Origin: Anaerostipes rhamnosivorans | GTDB lineage: Bacteria; Bacillota; Clostridia; Lachnospirales; Lachnospiraceae | Direction of reading: 5' to 3' | Assembly: GCF_005280655.1 (NCBI RefSeq) | Contig: NZ_CP040058.1 | Span: 1,898,001-1,962,000 of the forward strand | DNA: 64,000 bases | In this document: piece by piece, positions 25,614 through 34,599 of the stretch | Numbering within the stretch: position 1 is the stretch's first letter | How the letters are laid out: the number at the start of each line of letters is the position of its first letter | Program-made: the position numbers and the translations under genes | The notes under the pieces: generated by a model | Databases searched by the model: none | What the model saw: only the letters and a program-made list of their open reading frames with translations | Told to the model about the DNA's origin: nothing

Positions 25614-26649
25614 ACCTAATCCTCCATTCTTTTAATGCAAGGGCCGCCGTGACCCCGCATCCAGCCTGCTTTCCCGCTATGAGGCGGCCGCCCTTCCCTG
25701 CCGCCAGTACGGCGCTTCTCTCGCACACATTGTCTGCTCCTGTCACACTGCTGACAAAATCGGATGCCGAAAACACACCCCGAGCCTCCATCAGTTCCCC
25801 GGCATCATAGGTTACAAAAGGCATCCCCTCTTCCCTGCAGAAGGCAAGGATCCCTGGCTCCTCCTTTTTCAGGTCAATACTCGCCGCCAGCCCTACTGCA
25901 TTGGGTTCTATCCTCTCATTTTTCAGCATCCTCTGCACTGACTGCCGGATTGTCTCTGCTTTGGTTCCTTTCCTGCATCCAATTCCAAGCACCACTGCCT
26001 TTGGTACCAGCCTTAACGTATTAGGAAAAGGACGACAGTTGTCTCTCACCGAGATACAGATGCCAGACTCCGTGTCCCTGGCTGTAACCAGCCCTGCGGG
26101 AAGCTTTCCTGATACAGGAAAATCACTGTGAAATCCCACCGAAATACCCGCCAGAAGTGAGGCCGAAATTTCCTTTGCCGCTGCAAGGTCTGTGATGTGC
26201 AGATCGTTGTCCTTTGCAAACAAATCCACTGCAAACAGCTGATGAACGTCAGTAGCCGTGGTAATGACCGGGACAGCTCCAGTAACAGATGCGGCCTGCT
26301 CTGCAAGACGATTGGCTCCTCCCAAATGGCCGGACAGCAGGGGCACGGCAAAGGTTCCCTTTTCGTCAATGGCGATCACGGCCGGATCCGTATCCTTACT
26401 CCTTACAAAAGGAGCGACAGCCCGCACCGCAATGCCACAGGCCCCAACAAAGATAAAAGCTTCTTTCTGGTTAAACTGCCGCCCGGTCCAGTCGTTTAGC
26501 GGTTCTTCTATACAAAAGATGTCATCCTCCTGTATATGCCTGGATTTCACCGAAATCTCTGTTTCAAACCCATGACATTCCAGTCCTGTCTGCAATTTCT
26601 GTGCAATCCTCAGCCCCTGCTGGCTGAAACAGATGATGGCTGTCTTCAT
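25603..26649 (-). CDS. cbiG: Cobalt-precorrin-5A hydrolase
   Basis: A 348-residue CbiG, which opens the delta-lactone of cobalt-precorrin-5A and releases acetaldehyde; it marks the anaerobic pathway. The central 'FVGACGIAVRAVAPFVRSKDTDPAVIAIDEKGTFAVPLLSGHLGGANRLAE' (about residues 67-117) and the C-terminal 'VLGIGCRKGTKAE' and 'VCERSAVLAAG' are family signatures. It overlaps cbiF by 4 bases. Confidence 0.93.
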   Translation of the reverse strand: MKTAIICFSQQGLRIAQKLQTGLECHGFETEISVKSRHIQEDDIFCIEEPLNDWTGRQFNQKEAFIFVGACGIAVRAVAPFVRSKDTDPAVIAIDEKGTFAVPLLSGHLGGANRLAEQAASVTGAVPVITTATDVHQLFAVDLFAKDNDLHITDLAAAKEISASLLAGISVGFHSDFPVSGKLPAGLVTARDTESGICISVRDNCRPFPNTLRLVPKAVVLGIGCRKGTKAETIRQSVQRMLKNERIEPNAVGLAASIDLKKEEPGILAFCREEGMPFVTYDAGELMEARGVFSASDFVSSVTGADNVCERSAVLAAGKGGRLIAGKQAGCGVTAALALKEWRIRFES

Positions 26650-27407
26650 TTCTGCTTTCCCTTTCTGTACCCTGTGGTAAATTCCGGATCATAAAGCCTG
26701 GACCGCTGATAGTGGTGATGAGAGACAGCATCCCCCACAATTATCAGGGCTGTTTTTGTGATCCCGTACCGCTTGGCAGTCTCAGAGAGGGTCCCCACCG
26801 TACAGAGTCTGGTCATCTCATCTTCCCAGGTCGCTTTATATACAATGGCCGCGGGGGTTTCCTCCCTATAACCGCCGTCCACCAGTCTGCCGGAAAGCTC
26901 CTCCAACATGCCGGTGCTCAAAAAGATGACCATAGTGGCCTGATGGGCCGCAAAGGATTCTATACTTTCCTTTTCCGGTACCGGTGTCCGGCCTGCCATT
27001 CGGGTTATGACCACACTCTGTGACACACCGGGAAGCGTATACTCCAGGTTCAGGGCAGATGCCGCCCCGCAAAAGGAACTGACGCCTGGACAGGAATCAT
27101 AACCGATGCCCTTCTCATCCAAAAGATCCATCTGCTCCCGGATTGCCCCGTAAAGACACGGATCTCCAGTGTGCAGGCGGACGGTGTCTTTTCTAGCCGC
27201 CTCCCCTTCCTCCATCACCTGAAGCACTTCTTCCAGAGTCATTTTTGCGCTATTGTAAAGTTCACATTCGGATTTTGTATAAGAAAGCAGCTGAGGGTTC
27301 ACCAGGGAGCCTGCGTAAATCACAATATCCGCTGTCTCAAGAAAACGCTTTCCCCTTACGGTGATCAGATCCGGCGCCCCACTGCCCGCTCCTACAAAAT
27401 GAATCAT
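26646..27407 (-). CDS. cbiF: Cobalt-precorrin-4 C11-methyltransferase
   Basis: A 253-residue CbiF/CobM. 'MIHFVGAGSGAPDLITVRGKRFLETADIVIYAGSLVNP' is the diagnostic N-terminus, and 'LEYTLPGVSQSVVITRMAGRTPVPEKESIESFA' the CobM substrate loop. It methylates C11 with SAM. Start and stop overlap cbiL and cbiG by 4 bases each. Confidence 0.95.
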   Translation of the reverse strand: MIHFVGAGSGAPDLITVRGKRFLETADIVIYAGSLVNPQLLSYTKSECELYNSAKMTLEEVLQVMEEGEAARKDTVRLHTGDPCLYGAIREQMDLLDEKGIGYDSCPGVSSFCGAASALNLEYTLPGVSQSVVITRMAGRTPVPEKESIESFAAHQATMVIFLSTGMLEELSGRLVDGGYREETPAAIVYKATWEDEMTRLCTVGTLSETAKRYGITKTALIIVGDAVSHHHYQRSRLYDPEFTTGYRKGKQK

Positions 27408-28099
27408 TTGGTTTCCTCCTGTTCCTTTACAATAATCAGAGAATAATACCCTGCCTCCAGCGGAATTTCATCGGTACATCCATAGAGCTTTTCATCTGTC
27501 ATGCCGCAGTTTTCCACCATTTTCCCGGAAAGATTTCGCTGTACCAGCTTCTCCTTAAGCTTCGACAGATTTTTTCCCGCCTTCATAAATACCTTGGTCC
27601 CTGAAAGCTTTAAGCTGTTTTCCACCTCATAAGCTGCCGGAATAATATGAAGCGGCTGGTTTTTTTCCGCAAGCCCGGTATCCATCCTGGCCGCCGCCGC
27701 ACAGAAGGAAGGAATTCCGTTGATGATCTTTGCCGTAAATCCCTGCTTTCTGAGCATCCGGTGCAGATAAAGATAGGTGGAATATACGGTGGGGTCCCCC
27801 AGGGTTAAAAATGCCACATCCTCCCCCTTCAAAAGATATTCCCTAAGAACACTGGCGCCTGTCTCATGGCTTTCCCGTAGCTTTGTCTCATCCCTTGTCA
27901 TGGGCATATGAATCCCTGCCAATTCCTTTTCCCTGATCTCCGGGCAGATCTTCACCGCAATCTGAAATGCCGTACTATCCTCCGGTTGTCTGCCGGGAAC
28001 TGCGATCACACTGCATTCCCTGATCTTGCGCACCGCTTTTAAGGTCATAAGCTCCGGGTCCCCAGGCCCTACTCCGATTCCATATAAAACTCCACTCAT
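27404..28099 (-). CDS. cbiL: Cobalt-factor II C20-methyltransferase
   Basis: A 231-residue CbiL/CobI. 'YGIGVGPGDPELMTLKAVRKI' and 'FLTLGDPTVYSTYLYLHRML' are typical, as is 'EIINGIPSFCAAAA'-like 'KIINGIPSFCAAAARMDTG'. It adds the C20 methyl group after cobalt insertion. The start at 28099 follows AAGGAGAAAA and shares ATGA with the end of cbiD; a longer frame to 28123 is rejected for lack of a ribosome site. Confidence 0.92.
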   Translation of the reverse strand: MSGVLYGIGVGPGDPELMTLKAVRKIRECSVIAVPGRQPEDSTAFQIAVKICPEIREKELAGIHMPMTRDETKLRESHETGASVLREYLLKGEDVAFLTLGDPTVYSTYLYLHRMLRKQGFTAKIINGIPSFCAAAARMDTGLAEKNQPLHIIPAAYEVENSLKLSGTKVFMKAGKNLSKLKEKLVQRNLSGKMVENCGMTDEKLYGCTDEIPLEAGYYSLIIVKEQEETK

Positions 28100-29244
28100 T
28101 TTTTCTCCTTCAGTCTCTTCCATAATGTATCTGTGTGCTCTGTCTGTCCAAGGAATCCGTAAACATTGGAAAATACCACCGCCCCGGTTTTGATTCTTCC
28201 ATAGGCACGCCGGGAAAGGTTCTCTCCGATCCTCCTTATCACATCGTCCATAGCCGGTTTCAAAAGACCTTCTGAATGCAGATAGTCTAAAGCCTCCTCC
28301 GTTGTTTTTGCCTCAAGGATCTGCTTTACCGTTTGAAGTCCAACACCGCTCCTGACCGCCGCAGCCGCCAAAAGCTCCGAACGGCAGTCAGCCTCTCTTG
28401 AGTGGGTATTCATGATCCCGCCTGACACCTTGATGAATTTTCCGATGTGTGAGACAAACAAAATGCCCTTAGCCCTTAGATTTACTGCCATATCAATGGT
28501 CTCACCGACATAATTGCTGCACTTTAAGATCTGATCCTTTTCTATTTTGTACTGTTCCTTTACATAATCCGCGCCATAATTTCCCGGCGTCACCAAAAGA
28601 TAACCGTTTCCCTCACAAAGGCGGATCCGCATCTCAACTTCTATGCTTTTCACGAGGGCTTCCTCACTCATGGGCTCCACGATCCCTGTGGTACCGAGGA
28701 TCGATATGCCGCCCTCAATTCCGAGACGGGGGTTGAACGTCTTTTTTGCTGTCTCTTCCCCCTCCGGCGTCCACACTGTGACTTTCAGTCCCCCTTCAAA
28801 ATCCGAACAGTCAAGGACTTCCCTGACCGCCTCCGTGATCATAGCCCGGGGCACACGGTTGATGGCCGACTCCCCCGGTGCCTGGGAAAGGCCTTTTTTT
28901 GTGACTCTCCCGATGCCTTTTCCCCCTTCAATGAGAATTTCAGGGGAAGGAATCTTTGTTACATCCGCATAAATATGGATGCCGTCTGTCACATCCGGGT
29001 CATCCCCTGCGTCCTTTTTCACACAGCAGGAAACAGATTCCTCGGAGATCTTTAAATCCTTAAGGGGCAGTGAGAGCCGGATACCCGCAGGAGTCAGCAG
29101 GGAAACGTTCTGCACCTTTCCTCCCAAAAGAAGGCACCTTGCCGCTCCTTTGGCCGCTGCCGCCGCGCAGGAACCTGTGGTGTAACCGCATTTAAGCTCC
29201 TTATTCTGTTTGATGATCACACGGTCTTTTAATCCTCTGCCCAT
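28096..29244 (-). CDS. cbiD: Cobalt-precorrin-5B C1-methyltransferase
   Basis: A 382-residue CbiD, the C1 methylase of the anaerobic route. 'LKCGYTTGSCAAAAAKGAARCLL' at residues 17-39 is the hallmark, followed by 'CCVKKDAGDDPDVTDGI' and 'SILGTTGIVEPMSEEAL'. It lies 25 bases after hemL and begins the cbi block of the run. Confidence 0.95.
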   Translation of the reverse strand: MGRGLKDRVIIKQNKELKCGYTTGSCAAAAAKGAARCLLLGGKVQNVSLLTPAGIRLSLPLKDLKISEESVSCCVKKDAGDDPDVTDGIHIYADVTKIPSPEILIEGGKGIGRVTKKGLSQAPGESAINRVPRAMITEAVREVLDCSDFEGGLKVTVWTPEGEETAKKTFNPRLGIEGGISILGTTGIVEPMSEEALVKSIEVEMRIRLCEGNGYLLVTPGNYGADYVKEQYKIEKDQILKCSNYVGETIDMAVNLRAKGILFVSHIGKFIKVSGGIMNTHSREADCRSELLAAAAVRSGVGLQTVKQILEAKTTEEALDYLHSEGLLKPAMDDVIRRIGENLSRRAYGRIKTGAVVFSNVYGFLGQTEHTDTLWKRLKEKK

Positions 29245-29269
29245 ACAAATTCTCCTTGATCGGTACGTT

Positions 29270-30556
29270 TTATTCCTTGAGGGCGAAATAGGAATCCATC
29301 ACTCGCAGGGTCTGATCCACATCCTTTGGCTTCATGGCATTGTTAAAGAAAATAGCCTCAAACTGGGACGGCGCCAGGTGGATGCCATGGTCCAGCATAT
29401 AGTGGAAATAGTCGGCAAATGCCTGTACATCCGAGGTTTTCGCCTCTTCATAATTGGTCACCGGGATATCCGTAAAGAACAGACAGCTTAAGGATCCGGT
29501 CCCTGTGATCTGACACTTTGCCCCGTGCTTTTTAAGAATATCTCTTACACCGCTCCGGAAAGTCTCCCCAAGCTCCTCCAGATGTCCATAGATCTCCGGG
29601 TGCTCCTTTAAGATTGAAAGTTCTTTCAGACCTGCGGCCATGGCGACGGGATTGCCGCTTAACGTTCCGGCCTGGTAGACACTTCCAAGGGGAGCGATCA
29701 TCTCCATGATCTCCCTTCGTCCTCCGTAGCATCCAACCGGCATTCCGCCTCCGATGATCTTTCCAAACGTGGCCAGATCCGGAGTGACCCCGTAAGCCCC
29801 TTGGGCTCCCTGAAGTCCCAGCCGGAAGCCTGTGATCACCTCGTCAAAGATCAGAAGGGTGCCGTTTTGTGTACAAATCTTTCGCAGTTCTTTTAAAAAG
29901 CCTTCCTCTGGAAGCACAACTCCCATGTTGGCCGCCACCGGCTCTATGATCAAGGCCGCGATCTGGCCCTGGTTATCTTCAAATAATGTTCTCACACTGT
30001 CCATATCGTTATAAACGGCAGTCAGGGTATCCTTGGCACAGCCCTTTGGCACCCCGGAACTGTCCGGGATCCCCGCAGTCATGACACCGGAGCCTGCCTT
30101 GACCAGCAGTGCGTCAAAATGCCCATGGTAGCAGCCCTCAAACTTGATAATCTTATCCCTGCCTGTGAATCCTCTTGCGGCGCGGATAGCGCTCATAACC
30201 GCCTCTGTGCCGGAATTGACCATACGGACCATGTCAAAACAGGGAACCAGCTCACAGAGCAGTTCACCCATTTGGACTTCCATCTCCGTAGCCGTGCCAA
30301 AACTCAGGCCGTTCCTTGCGGCCCCGATTACAGCTTCCTGGATCTCTGGATGATTATGCCCTAAGATCATCGGCCCCCAGGAACCTATGTAGTCAAGGTA
30401 CCGTTTTCCCTCTTCATCGTACACATAAGTGCCTTCCGCCTTTTTGATAAAGCGTGGACAGCCTCCCACAGACTGGTATGCCCTGACCGGGCTGTTGACA
30501 CCTCCCGGCAGCACCCGTTTCGCACGCTCAAACAAGCTTTCTGATCGACTCATCAT
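29270..30556 (-). CDS. hemL: Glutamate-1-semialdehyde 2,1-aminomutase
   Basis: A 428-residue PLP enzyme converting glutamate-1-semialdehyde to 5-aminolevulinate. 'FERAKRVLPGGVNSPVRAYQSVGG' is the N-terminal signature, the lysine in 'TFGKIIGGGMPVGCYGGRREIM' binds PLP and 'YQAGTLSGNPVAMAAG' is the conserved loop. It overlaps hemB by 4 bases. With hemA it gives the C5 pathway. Confidence 0.95.
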   Translation of the reverse strand: MMSRSESLFERAKRVLPGGVNSPVRAYQSVGGCPRFIKKAEGTYVYDEEGKRYLDYIGSWGPMILGHNHPEIQEAVIGAARNGLSFGTATEMEVQMGELLCELVPCFDMVRMVNSGTEAVMSAIRAARGFTGRDKIIKFEGCYHGHFDALLVKAGSGVMTAGIPDSSGVPKGCAKDTLTAVYNDMDSVRTLFEDNQGQIAALIIEPVAANMGVVLPEEGFLKELRKICTQNGTLLIFDEVITGFRLGLQGAQGAYGVTPDLATFGKIIGGGMPVGCYGGRREIMEMIAPLGSVYQAGTLSGNPVAMAAGLKELSILKEHPEIYGHLEELGETFRSGVRDILKKHGAKCQITGTGSLSCLFFTDIPVTNYEEAKTSDVQAFADYFHYMLDHGIHLAPSQFEAIFFNNAMKPKDVDQTLRVMDSYFALKE

Positions 30557-31536
30557 CCGATTCTCCCTTCCTTCATAAATCCTGCAATCTCCTTAGCAAA
30601 ATAGGTCAGCAGGATATCGCAGCCTGCCCGGTAGATTCCGGCCGTGGTCTCACAGATCATCTGCTCCTCATCGATCCAGCCTTTCATGGCCGCGGCTTTT
30701 ATCATGGCATATTCCCCGCTGACACTGTATGCAGCCACAGGAAGGTCCACCGTATTGCGCACCTCCCTTACGATATCCAGGTAAGACAGGGCAGGTTTGA
30801 CCATAATGATATCAGCCCCCTCTTTGCAGTCCTGTTTTACTTCCTTTAATGCCTCCAGGCGGTTGTGGTAATCCATCTGATAGCTTTTCCGATCCCCAAA
30901 GGAAGGAGCAGACCCGGCCGCATCCCGGAACGGGCCGTAAAATGCGGAGGCATATTTGGAAGCATAGGACATGATCGGAACATCCGTGTAGCCGTTTTGG
31001 TCCAACAGATGTCTGATCTCACCTACCCTGCCGTCCATCATATCAGACGGTGCCACCATGTCGGCTCCGGCCTGCACTTGGGACAGGGCGGTCTTGGCGA
31101 TCATGGGAAGGGTCTTATCGTTGTCCACCTGGTCTCCAGTCAGAATGCCGCAGTGGCCGTGGGACGTATATTCACACATACACACATCGGTAATGTAATA
31201 AAGGTCCGGCACTTCCTTTTTTGCTTTTAAAAGCGCTCTCTGAATAATACCGTCTTCTGCCCATGCCCCGGTGCCGCACTCATCCTTTTGTCCCGGAATT
31301 CCAAACAACATAACGCTTGGCACTCCCGCATCCGCCATCTCAGTGAGCACTTCCGGCATCCGGTCCAGACTGTACCTGTACTGGCCCGGCATGGATGGGA
31401 TCTCTTCTTTCTTATCTTCCCCTTCTGTCACAAAGAGCGGGTAAATAAGAGAAGATGCATCCATTCTCGTTTCCCTCACCATTTTCCTCAACACCGGCGT
31501 AGACCGGAGTCTTCTTGATCGTATTGTCATATCCAT
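30553..31536 (-). CDS. hemB: Porphobilinogen synthase (5-aminolevulinate dehydratase)
   Basis: A 327-residue HemB condensing two 5-aminolevulinates. 'RPRRLR'-type start 'RSRRLRSTPVLRKMVRET', the Schiff-base lysines in 'SYASKYASAFYGPFRDA' and 'IIMVKPALSYLDIV', and 'DVCMCEYTSHGHCG' are visible. The cysteine triplet of zinc enzymes appears only as C-x-C plus C, in 'CMCEYTSHGHC'. It lies 22 bases after hemC with no gene between. Confidence 0.94.
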   Translation of the reverse strand: MDMTIRSRRLRSTPVLRKMVRETRMDASSLIYPLFVTEGEDKKEEIPSMPGQYRYSLDRMPEVLTEMADAGVPSVMLFGIPGQKDECGTGAWAEDGIIQRALLKAKKEVPDLYYITDVCMCEYTSHGHCGILTGDQVDNDKTLPMIAKTALSQVQAGADMVAPSDMMDGRVGEIRHLLDQNGYTDVPIMSYASKYASAFYGPFRDAAGSAPSFGDRKSYQMDYHNRLEALKEVKQDCKEGADIIMVKPALSYLDIVREVRNTVDLPVAAYSVSGEYAMIKAAAMKGWIDEEQMICETTAGIYRAGCDILLTYFAKEIAGFMKEGRIG

Positions 31537-31558
31537 TTTAACTTCCTTCTTTCTGCCT

Positions 31559-32443
31559 CTATGATTCCGATTTCATCTGTTTCGCCAGACAGCACCCAAG
31601 CTCTTTTGCATCCTCCAAACTGCCTTTGACACTCTGTTTCCGGTAGATCTTTTCCGCCTCATCATAAAATAGCCCGGTAAGGCACAAGCCCTTTCCCAAG
31701 ACAGTGCCGTACGCCGCGATAGGGGATGAACAGCCTCCATCCAGCGTACGCACAAAGCTCCGTTCTGCTAAAGTCACAAGCTCCGTCTGCCTGTCGTGGA
31801 TACAGGAAAAAAAGGACTGGTCAAAATCCTTTCTCACCTGAATGCACAAGGTTCCCTGTCCTGCCGCCGGCAGCATCTCTTCCACTGAAAGATAACGGCT
31901 GATCCTGTCCTGAAGTCCCGCTCTTTTAAGCCCCGCCGCCGCCATAATCAATGCCGAGTACTGGCCTTGATCCAGCTTATTAAGACGAGTATGAATATTT
32001 CCCCGGACACTTTGAAACTTTGCATCCGGAAACAGTTCCTTTGCCTGCAGGACCCTTCTTAAGCTGGAAGAACCGATCACCTGCTCTCGGTTCTCCCTGT
32101 CCTCTTTACCAGGCAGTACCAGCACATCCCTTGGATCCCCTCTTTTGGGAACCGCTGCAATGGGCAGGTCAGGAGAAATCTCCATCGGCAGGTCCTTCAT
32201 ACTGTGGACTGCCATATCGATCCTGCCGTCGAGCAGCGCTTGGTCCAATTCCTTTACAAAAAGTCCCTTGCCCCCTATTTTATCCAATGTCTTATGAAGA
32301 ATCTTGTCCCCGGTAGTCTTCATCGTCACCAGCTCCACGGAAAGATCCGGATAATGTTCCTTCAGCTGTCTGATTACAAGCTCTGTCTGGGCCACGGCCA
32401 AAAGGCTTTCGCGGCTTCCAATCCTCAATCTTTTTGGTTCCAT
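31559..32443 (-). CDS. hemC: Hydroxymethylbilane synthase
   Basis: A 294-residue porphobilinogen deaminase. 'LRIGSRESLLAVAQTELV' is the N-terminus, 'KGLFVKELDQALLDGRIDMAVHSMKDLP' the active-site stretch, and the cysteine in 'LDGGCSSPIAAYG' carries the dipyrromethane cofactor. It overlaps sirC by 19 bases. The usual next step enzyme, uroporphyrinogen-III synthase (HemD), is absent from the adjoining sequence. Confidence 0.94.
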   Translation of the reverse strand: MEPKRLRIGSRESLLAVAQTELVIRQLKEHYPDLSVELVTMKTTGDKILHKTLDKIGGKGLFVKELDQALLDGRIDMAVHSMKDLPMEISPDLPIAAVPKRGDPRDVLVLPGKEDRENREQVIGSSSLRRVLQAKELFPDAKFQSVRGNIHTRLNKLDQGQYSALIMAAAGLKRAGLQDRISRYLSVEEMLPAAGQGTLCIQVRKDFDQSFFSCIHDRQTELVTLAERSFVRTLDGGCSSPIAAYGTVLGKGLCLTGLFYDEAEKIYRKQSVKGSLEDAKELGCCLAKQMKSES

Positions 32444-32883
32444 ATCATACTCCTGATTCTGTCTGCTGTCTGCTTTGTCTTTTTATGGTCTGTACCTCCC
32501 GACGTGACTCCGATGACAATATCCCCGTTCTTTATGACAGAAGGAAAATAAAAGCTGCATTCCTCCTTGCAGTCACAGATATTGACCGGAAGGCCTGCTT
32601 TTCGGGCCTCCTGAAAAACTGCGTGGTTGACCGCCCGTGAGTCTGTGGCCGCAAACACCATATCAAAGCCATTAAGATCCCCGGGAACATAACTCCTCTG
32701 GATCCACTGGACAAACCCGCTGCAGATCATGTCCTCGATTCCGCTGCATACCAAAGGAGAGATGACCGTAACCTGGTCATGGAACATCTTAAGTGTACGG
32801 AGCCGGCGCAGGGCGATGTTTCCCCCTCCCACCATAATAAGCTGCAAATCCTGCATATCAATATATAACGGAAAATACGACAT
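32425..32883 (-). CDS. sirC: Precorrin-2 dehydrogenase / sirohydrochlorin synthase (CysG N-terminal type)
   Basis: A 152-residue NAD-dependent dehydrogenase. 'LIMVGGGNIALRRLRTL' at residues 15-31 is the NAD-binding motif, 'VFAATDSRAVNHAVFQEARKAGLPVNICD' and 'CSFYFPSVIKNGDIVIGVTSGG' are CysG/Met8 signatures. It oxidises precorrin-2 to sirohydrochlorin. A Met8-like protein can also insert metal, which may matter because no chelatase gene is visible. Start after AAGGAGG; a frame to 32952 overlaps hemA. Confidence 0.88.
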   Translation of the reverse strand: MSYFPLYIDMQDLQLIMVGGGNIALRRLRTLKMFHDQVTVISPLVCSGIEDMICSGFVQWIQRSYVPGDLNGFDMVFAATDSRAVNHAVFQEARKAGLPVNICDCKEECSFYFPSVIKNGDIVIGVTSGGTDHKKTKQTADRIRSMIWNQKD

Positions 32884-32894
32884 AAAAGCCCTCC

Positions 32895-34124
32895 TTAATA
32901 AATACTGACCTCTTCTGCTGAGGCTTCCAGCGCCTTTAAAATCTGCGGCCATTCTTCTCTCGGCAGGATGTCCTTAAGCCCGAAGAGGATCCGTTCCAAT
33001 GCTGATGCAGAAGCCCGTTCCACTTCCTGTTTAAGCCTGCAGACATCGGCTCCCTCCTTCCGAAGCTCCTTATAAGAATTCTTTAACTTGGCGTTGGTCA
33101 GCTCTGCCGCAGCGTTGCTGACTGCATGGACCAGAGGAATATAATTTCTGAAATAGTACCAGTTCATAAATTCACCGGTCTGCTCCCGAAGAATCTTCCG
33201 AGCCTTCTGCATCTCTTTTTCATTGACTGATGCCTGAATGCCCAAATCATCCATACCAAGCAGTTTACAGCCGTTAAGTTCTGAGAGCTTCGGATCCAAA
33301 TCCCTGGGAACTGCCAGATCCGCAAACACATAAGTGTGCTGTTTTTGAAATGTCTCCGAAGCCTGCTGTGCATAGACCGTATAATGAGGACTCCTGGTGG
33401 CGCTGAAGATAAAATCCATAGCACCCATAGCCTCATAACGTTCCTTATATGGGACTACCTGGCAGCCTGCCGGAATCATCACATCCTGTTTTCTGTATTG
33501 TCTCAAGGTCATGGACACTTGGGCTTTTTTATGTACAAGCCAGGAAGCCAGCAGACGTCCCATCTCCCCATTACCTATGACCAGGCAGCGTTTCCCCTGA
33601 AAAGAACCGTACCGCTCTTCCAAGATTGACACTGCCCTCTCCGGCACAGAGGTATCCCTGCTGCCGATCCGGGTGTCGGTCTTCACCTTTTTGGCGGCGG
33701 TCACCGCCATTCTAAAAAGTGTATCCAGCACTGAATCCGGTTTACAGCATTCCCTTGCCCTTTCAAGGGCGTCCCTGACCTGGGAGACGATCTGGTCTTC
33801 GCCGAGAATCTGGGAATGAATCCCGCTGGCCAGCTCCATGAGATAAAGCACCGCCTCCTCACCGGATCGTCTGACAAACAGCCTGCGTTTGGAATCGTCT
33901 ATTATAGATAGCTGTGAGAACAAATACTCAAGAGGATCTCTTCCCAGATGATAAAACCACAGTTCAGTCCGGTTGCATGTAGACAGGACAATACAGGAAG
34001 CCTTTGGATCTGCATCCTTTACGGACTGCATAAACCGTACCGCCCCTGAATCTGTAAATGCAAAGGGTTCCCGCTCGTCCACCGATGCCGTATGATAATC
34101 AATTCCTATCATCGAAAGTTCCAT
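32895..34124 (-). CDS. hemA: Glutamyl-tRNA reductase
   Basis: A 409-residue HemA reducing glutamyl-tRNA(Glu) to glutamate-1-semialdehyde with NADPH. The catalytic cysteine is in 'IVLSTCNRTELWFY' (about residues 45-58), 'SQILGEDQIVSQVRDAL' is the substrate motif, and 'RCLVIGNGEMGRLLASWLVHKKA' the NADPH site. It is the first gene of the 20-kb corrin run; AAGGAG precedes its ATG. Confidence 0.94.
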   Translation of the reverse strand: MELSMIGIDYHTASVDEREPFAFTDSGAVRFMQSVKDADPKASCIVLSTCNRTELWFYHLGRDPLEYLFSQLSIIDDSKRRLFVRRSGEEAVLYLMELASGIHSQILGEDQIVSQVRDALERARECCKPDSVLDTLFRMAVTAAKKVKTDTRIGSRDTSVPERAVSILEERYGSFQGKRCLVIGNGEMGRLLASWLVHKKAQVSMTLRQYRKQDVMIPAGCQVVPYKERYEAMGAMDFIFSATRSPHYTVYAQQASETFQKQHTYVFADLAVPRDLDPKLSELNGCKLLGMDDLGIQASVNEKEMQKARKILREQTGEFMNWYYFRNYIPLVHAVSNAAAELTNAKLKNSYKELRKEGADVCRLKQEVERASASALERILFGLKDILPREEWPQILKALEASAEEVSIY

Positions 34125-34598
34125 AAATAACTCCTTTTTTATATCTGAGAGAATTTTAGCACGTTTTGTGGAAAGTCCGCAACTTTAATGACCATTATAC
34201 CATAACATTTTCCACATGATTTCCGTTCAGCTCTTAGAATGCTTCACTCCAATCATGTAGAAAATGGACGTAATGTCTGCTGGAGAAGGGCTTCTTTTGA
34301 CTTATATCATTTTACTTTTTTGTGTGTTCTCTAAGAGTTACATATTCGTTCTGGCTTATTGGTAACTCATTAGAAAATAGATGTAATATCTGTTGATAGA
34401 TGCAATTCAGAAAAACTATCGTAAGTGGTGCCTTTTGTCTTGCAGCTGCCTTTTCCAGCGGACATGATGTCCATTTTTACCAGTTCTCCGGCTTGCATTC
34501 GAAGGAATGTAAAATTTTCTATCTTTCAGAATTCTTTTAGTTCAATCTGAAACATAAGGAGAGGGAAGGCTGTCCCTCTGACAGAACAGCACTTCCCT
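34125..34598 (-). promoter_or_regulatory. Upstream region of hemA with three related motif copies
   Basis: No gene is visible. A motif close to AAAATGGACGTAATGTCTGC occurs at 34261-34289 (plus), as a diverged copy at 34374-34400 (plus) and inverted at 34449-34478 (minus). The outer copies extend to GAATGC at 34237-34242 and its complement at 34495-34500, giving an inverted pair around about 260 bp. A TATAAT lies on the minus strand just before hemA (34195-34200). No cobalamin riboswitch could be confirmed. Confidence 0.5.
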
Positions 34599-34599
34599 C
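34561..34599. terminator. Hairpin at the end of the GGDEF-EAL gene
   Basis: GAGGGAAG (34561-34568) pairs with CTTCCCTC (34592-34599), touching the stop codon at 34599-34601. There is no clear T run, so terminator function is only likely. Confidence 0.45.

Noticed and set aside
34470-34500. Cobalamin riboswitch upstream of hemA
   Set aside because: The minus strand has AAGCCGGAGAACTGG, which resembles a B12 box, but the rest of the conserved aptamer (GGTG...AATCC...GCCACTG parts) was not found; the likeness is probably chance within the repeat.
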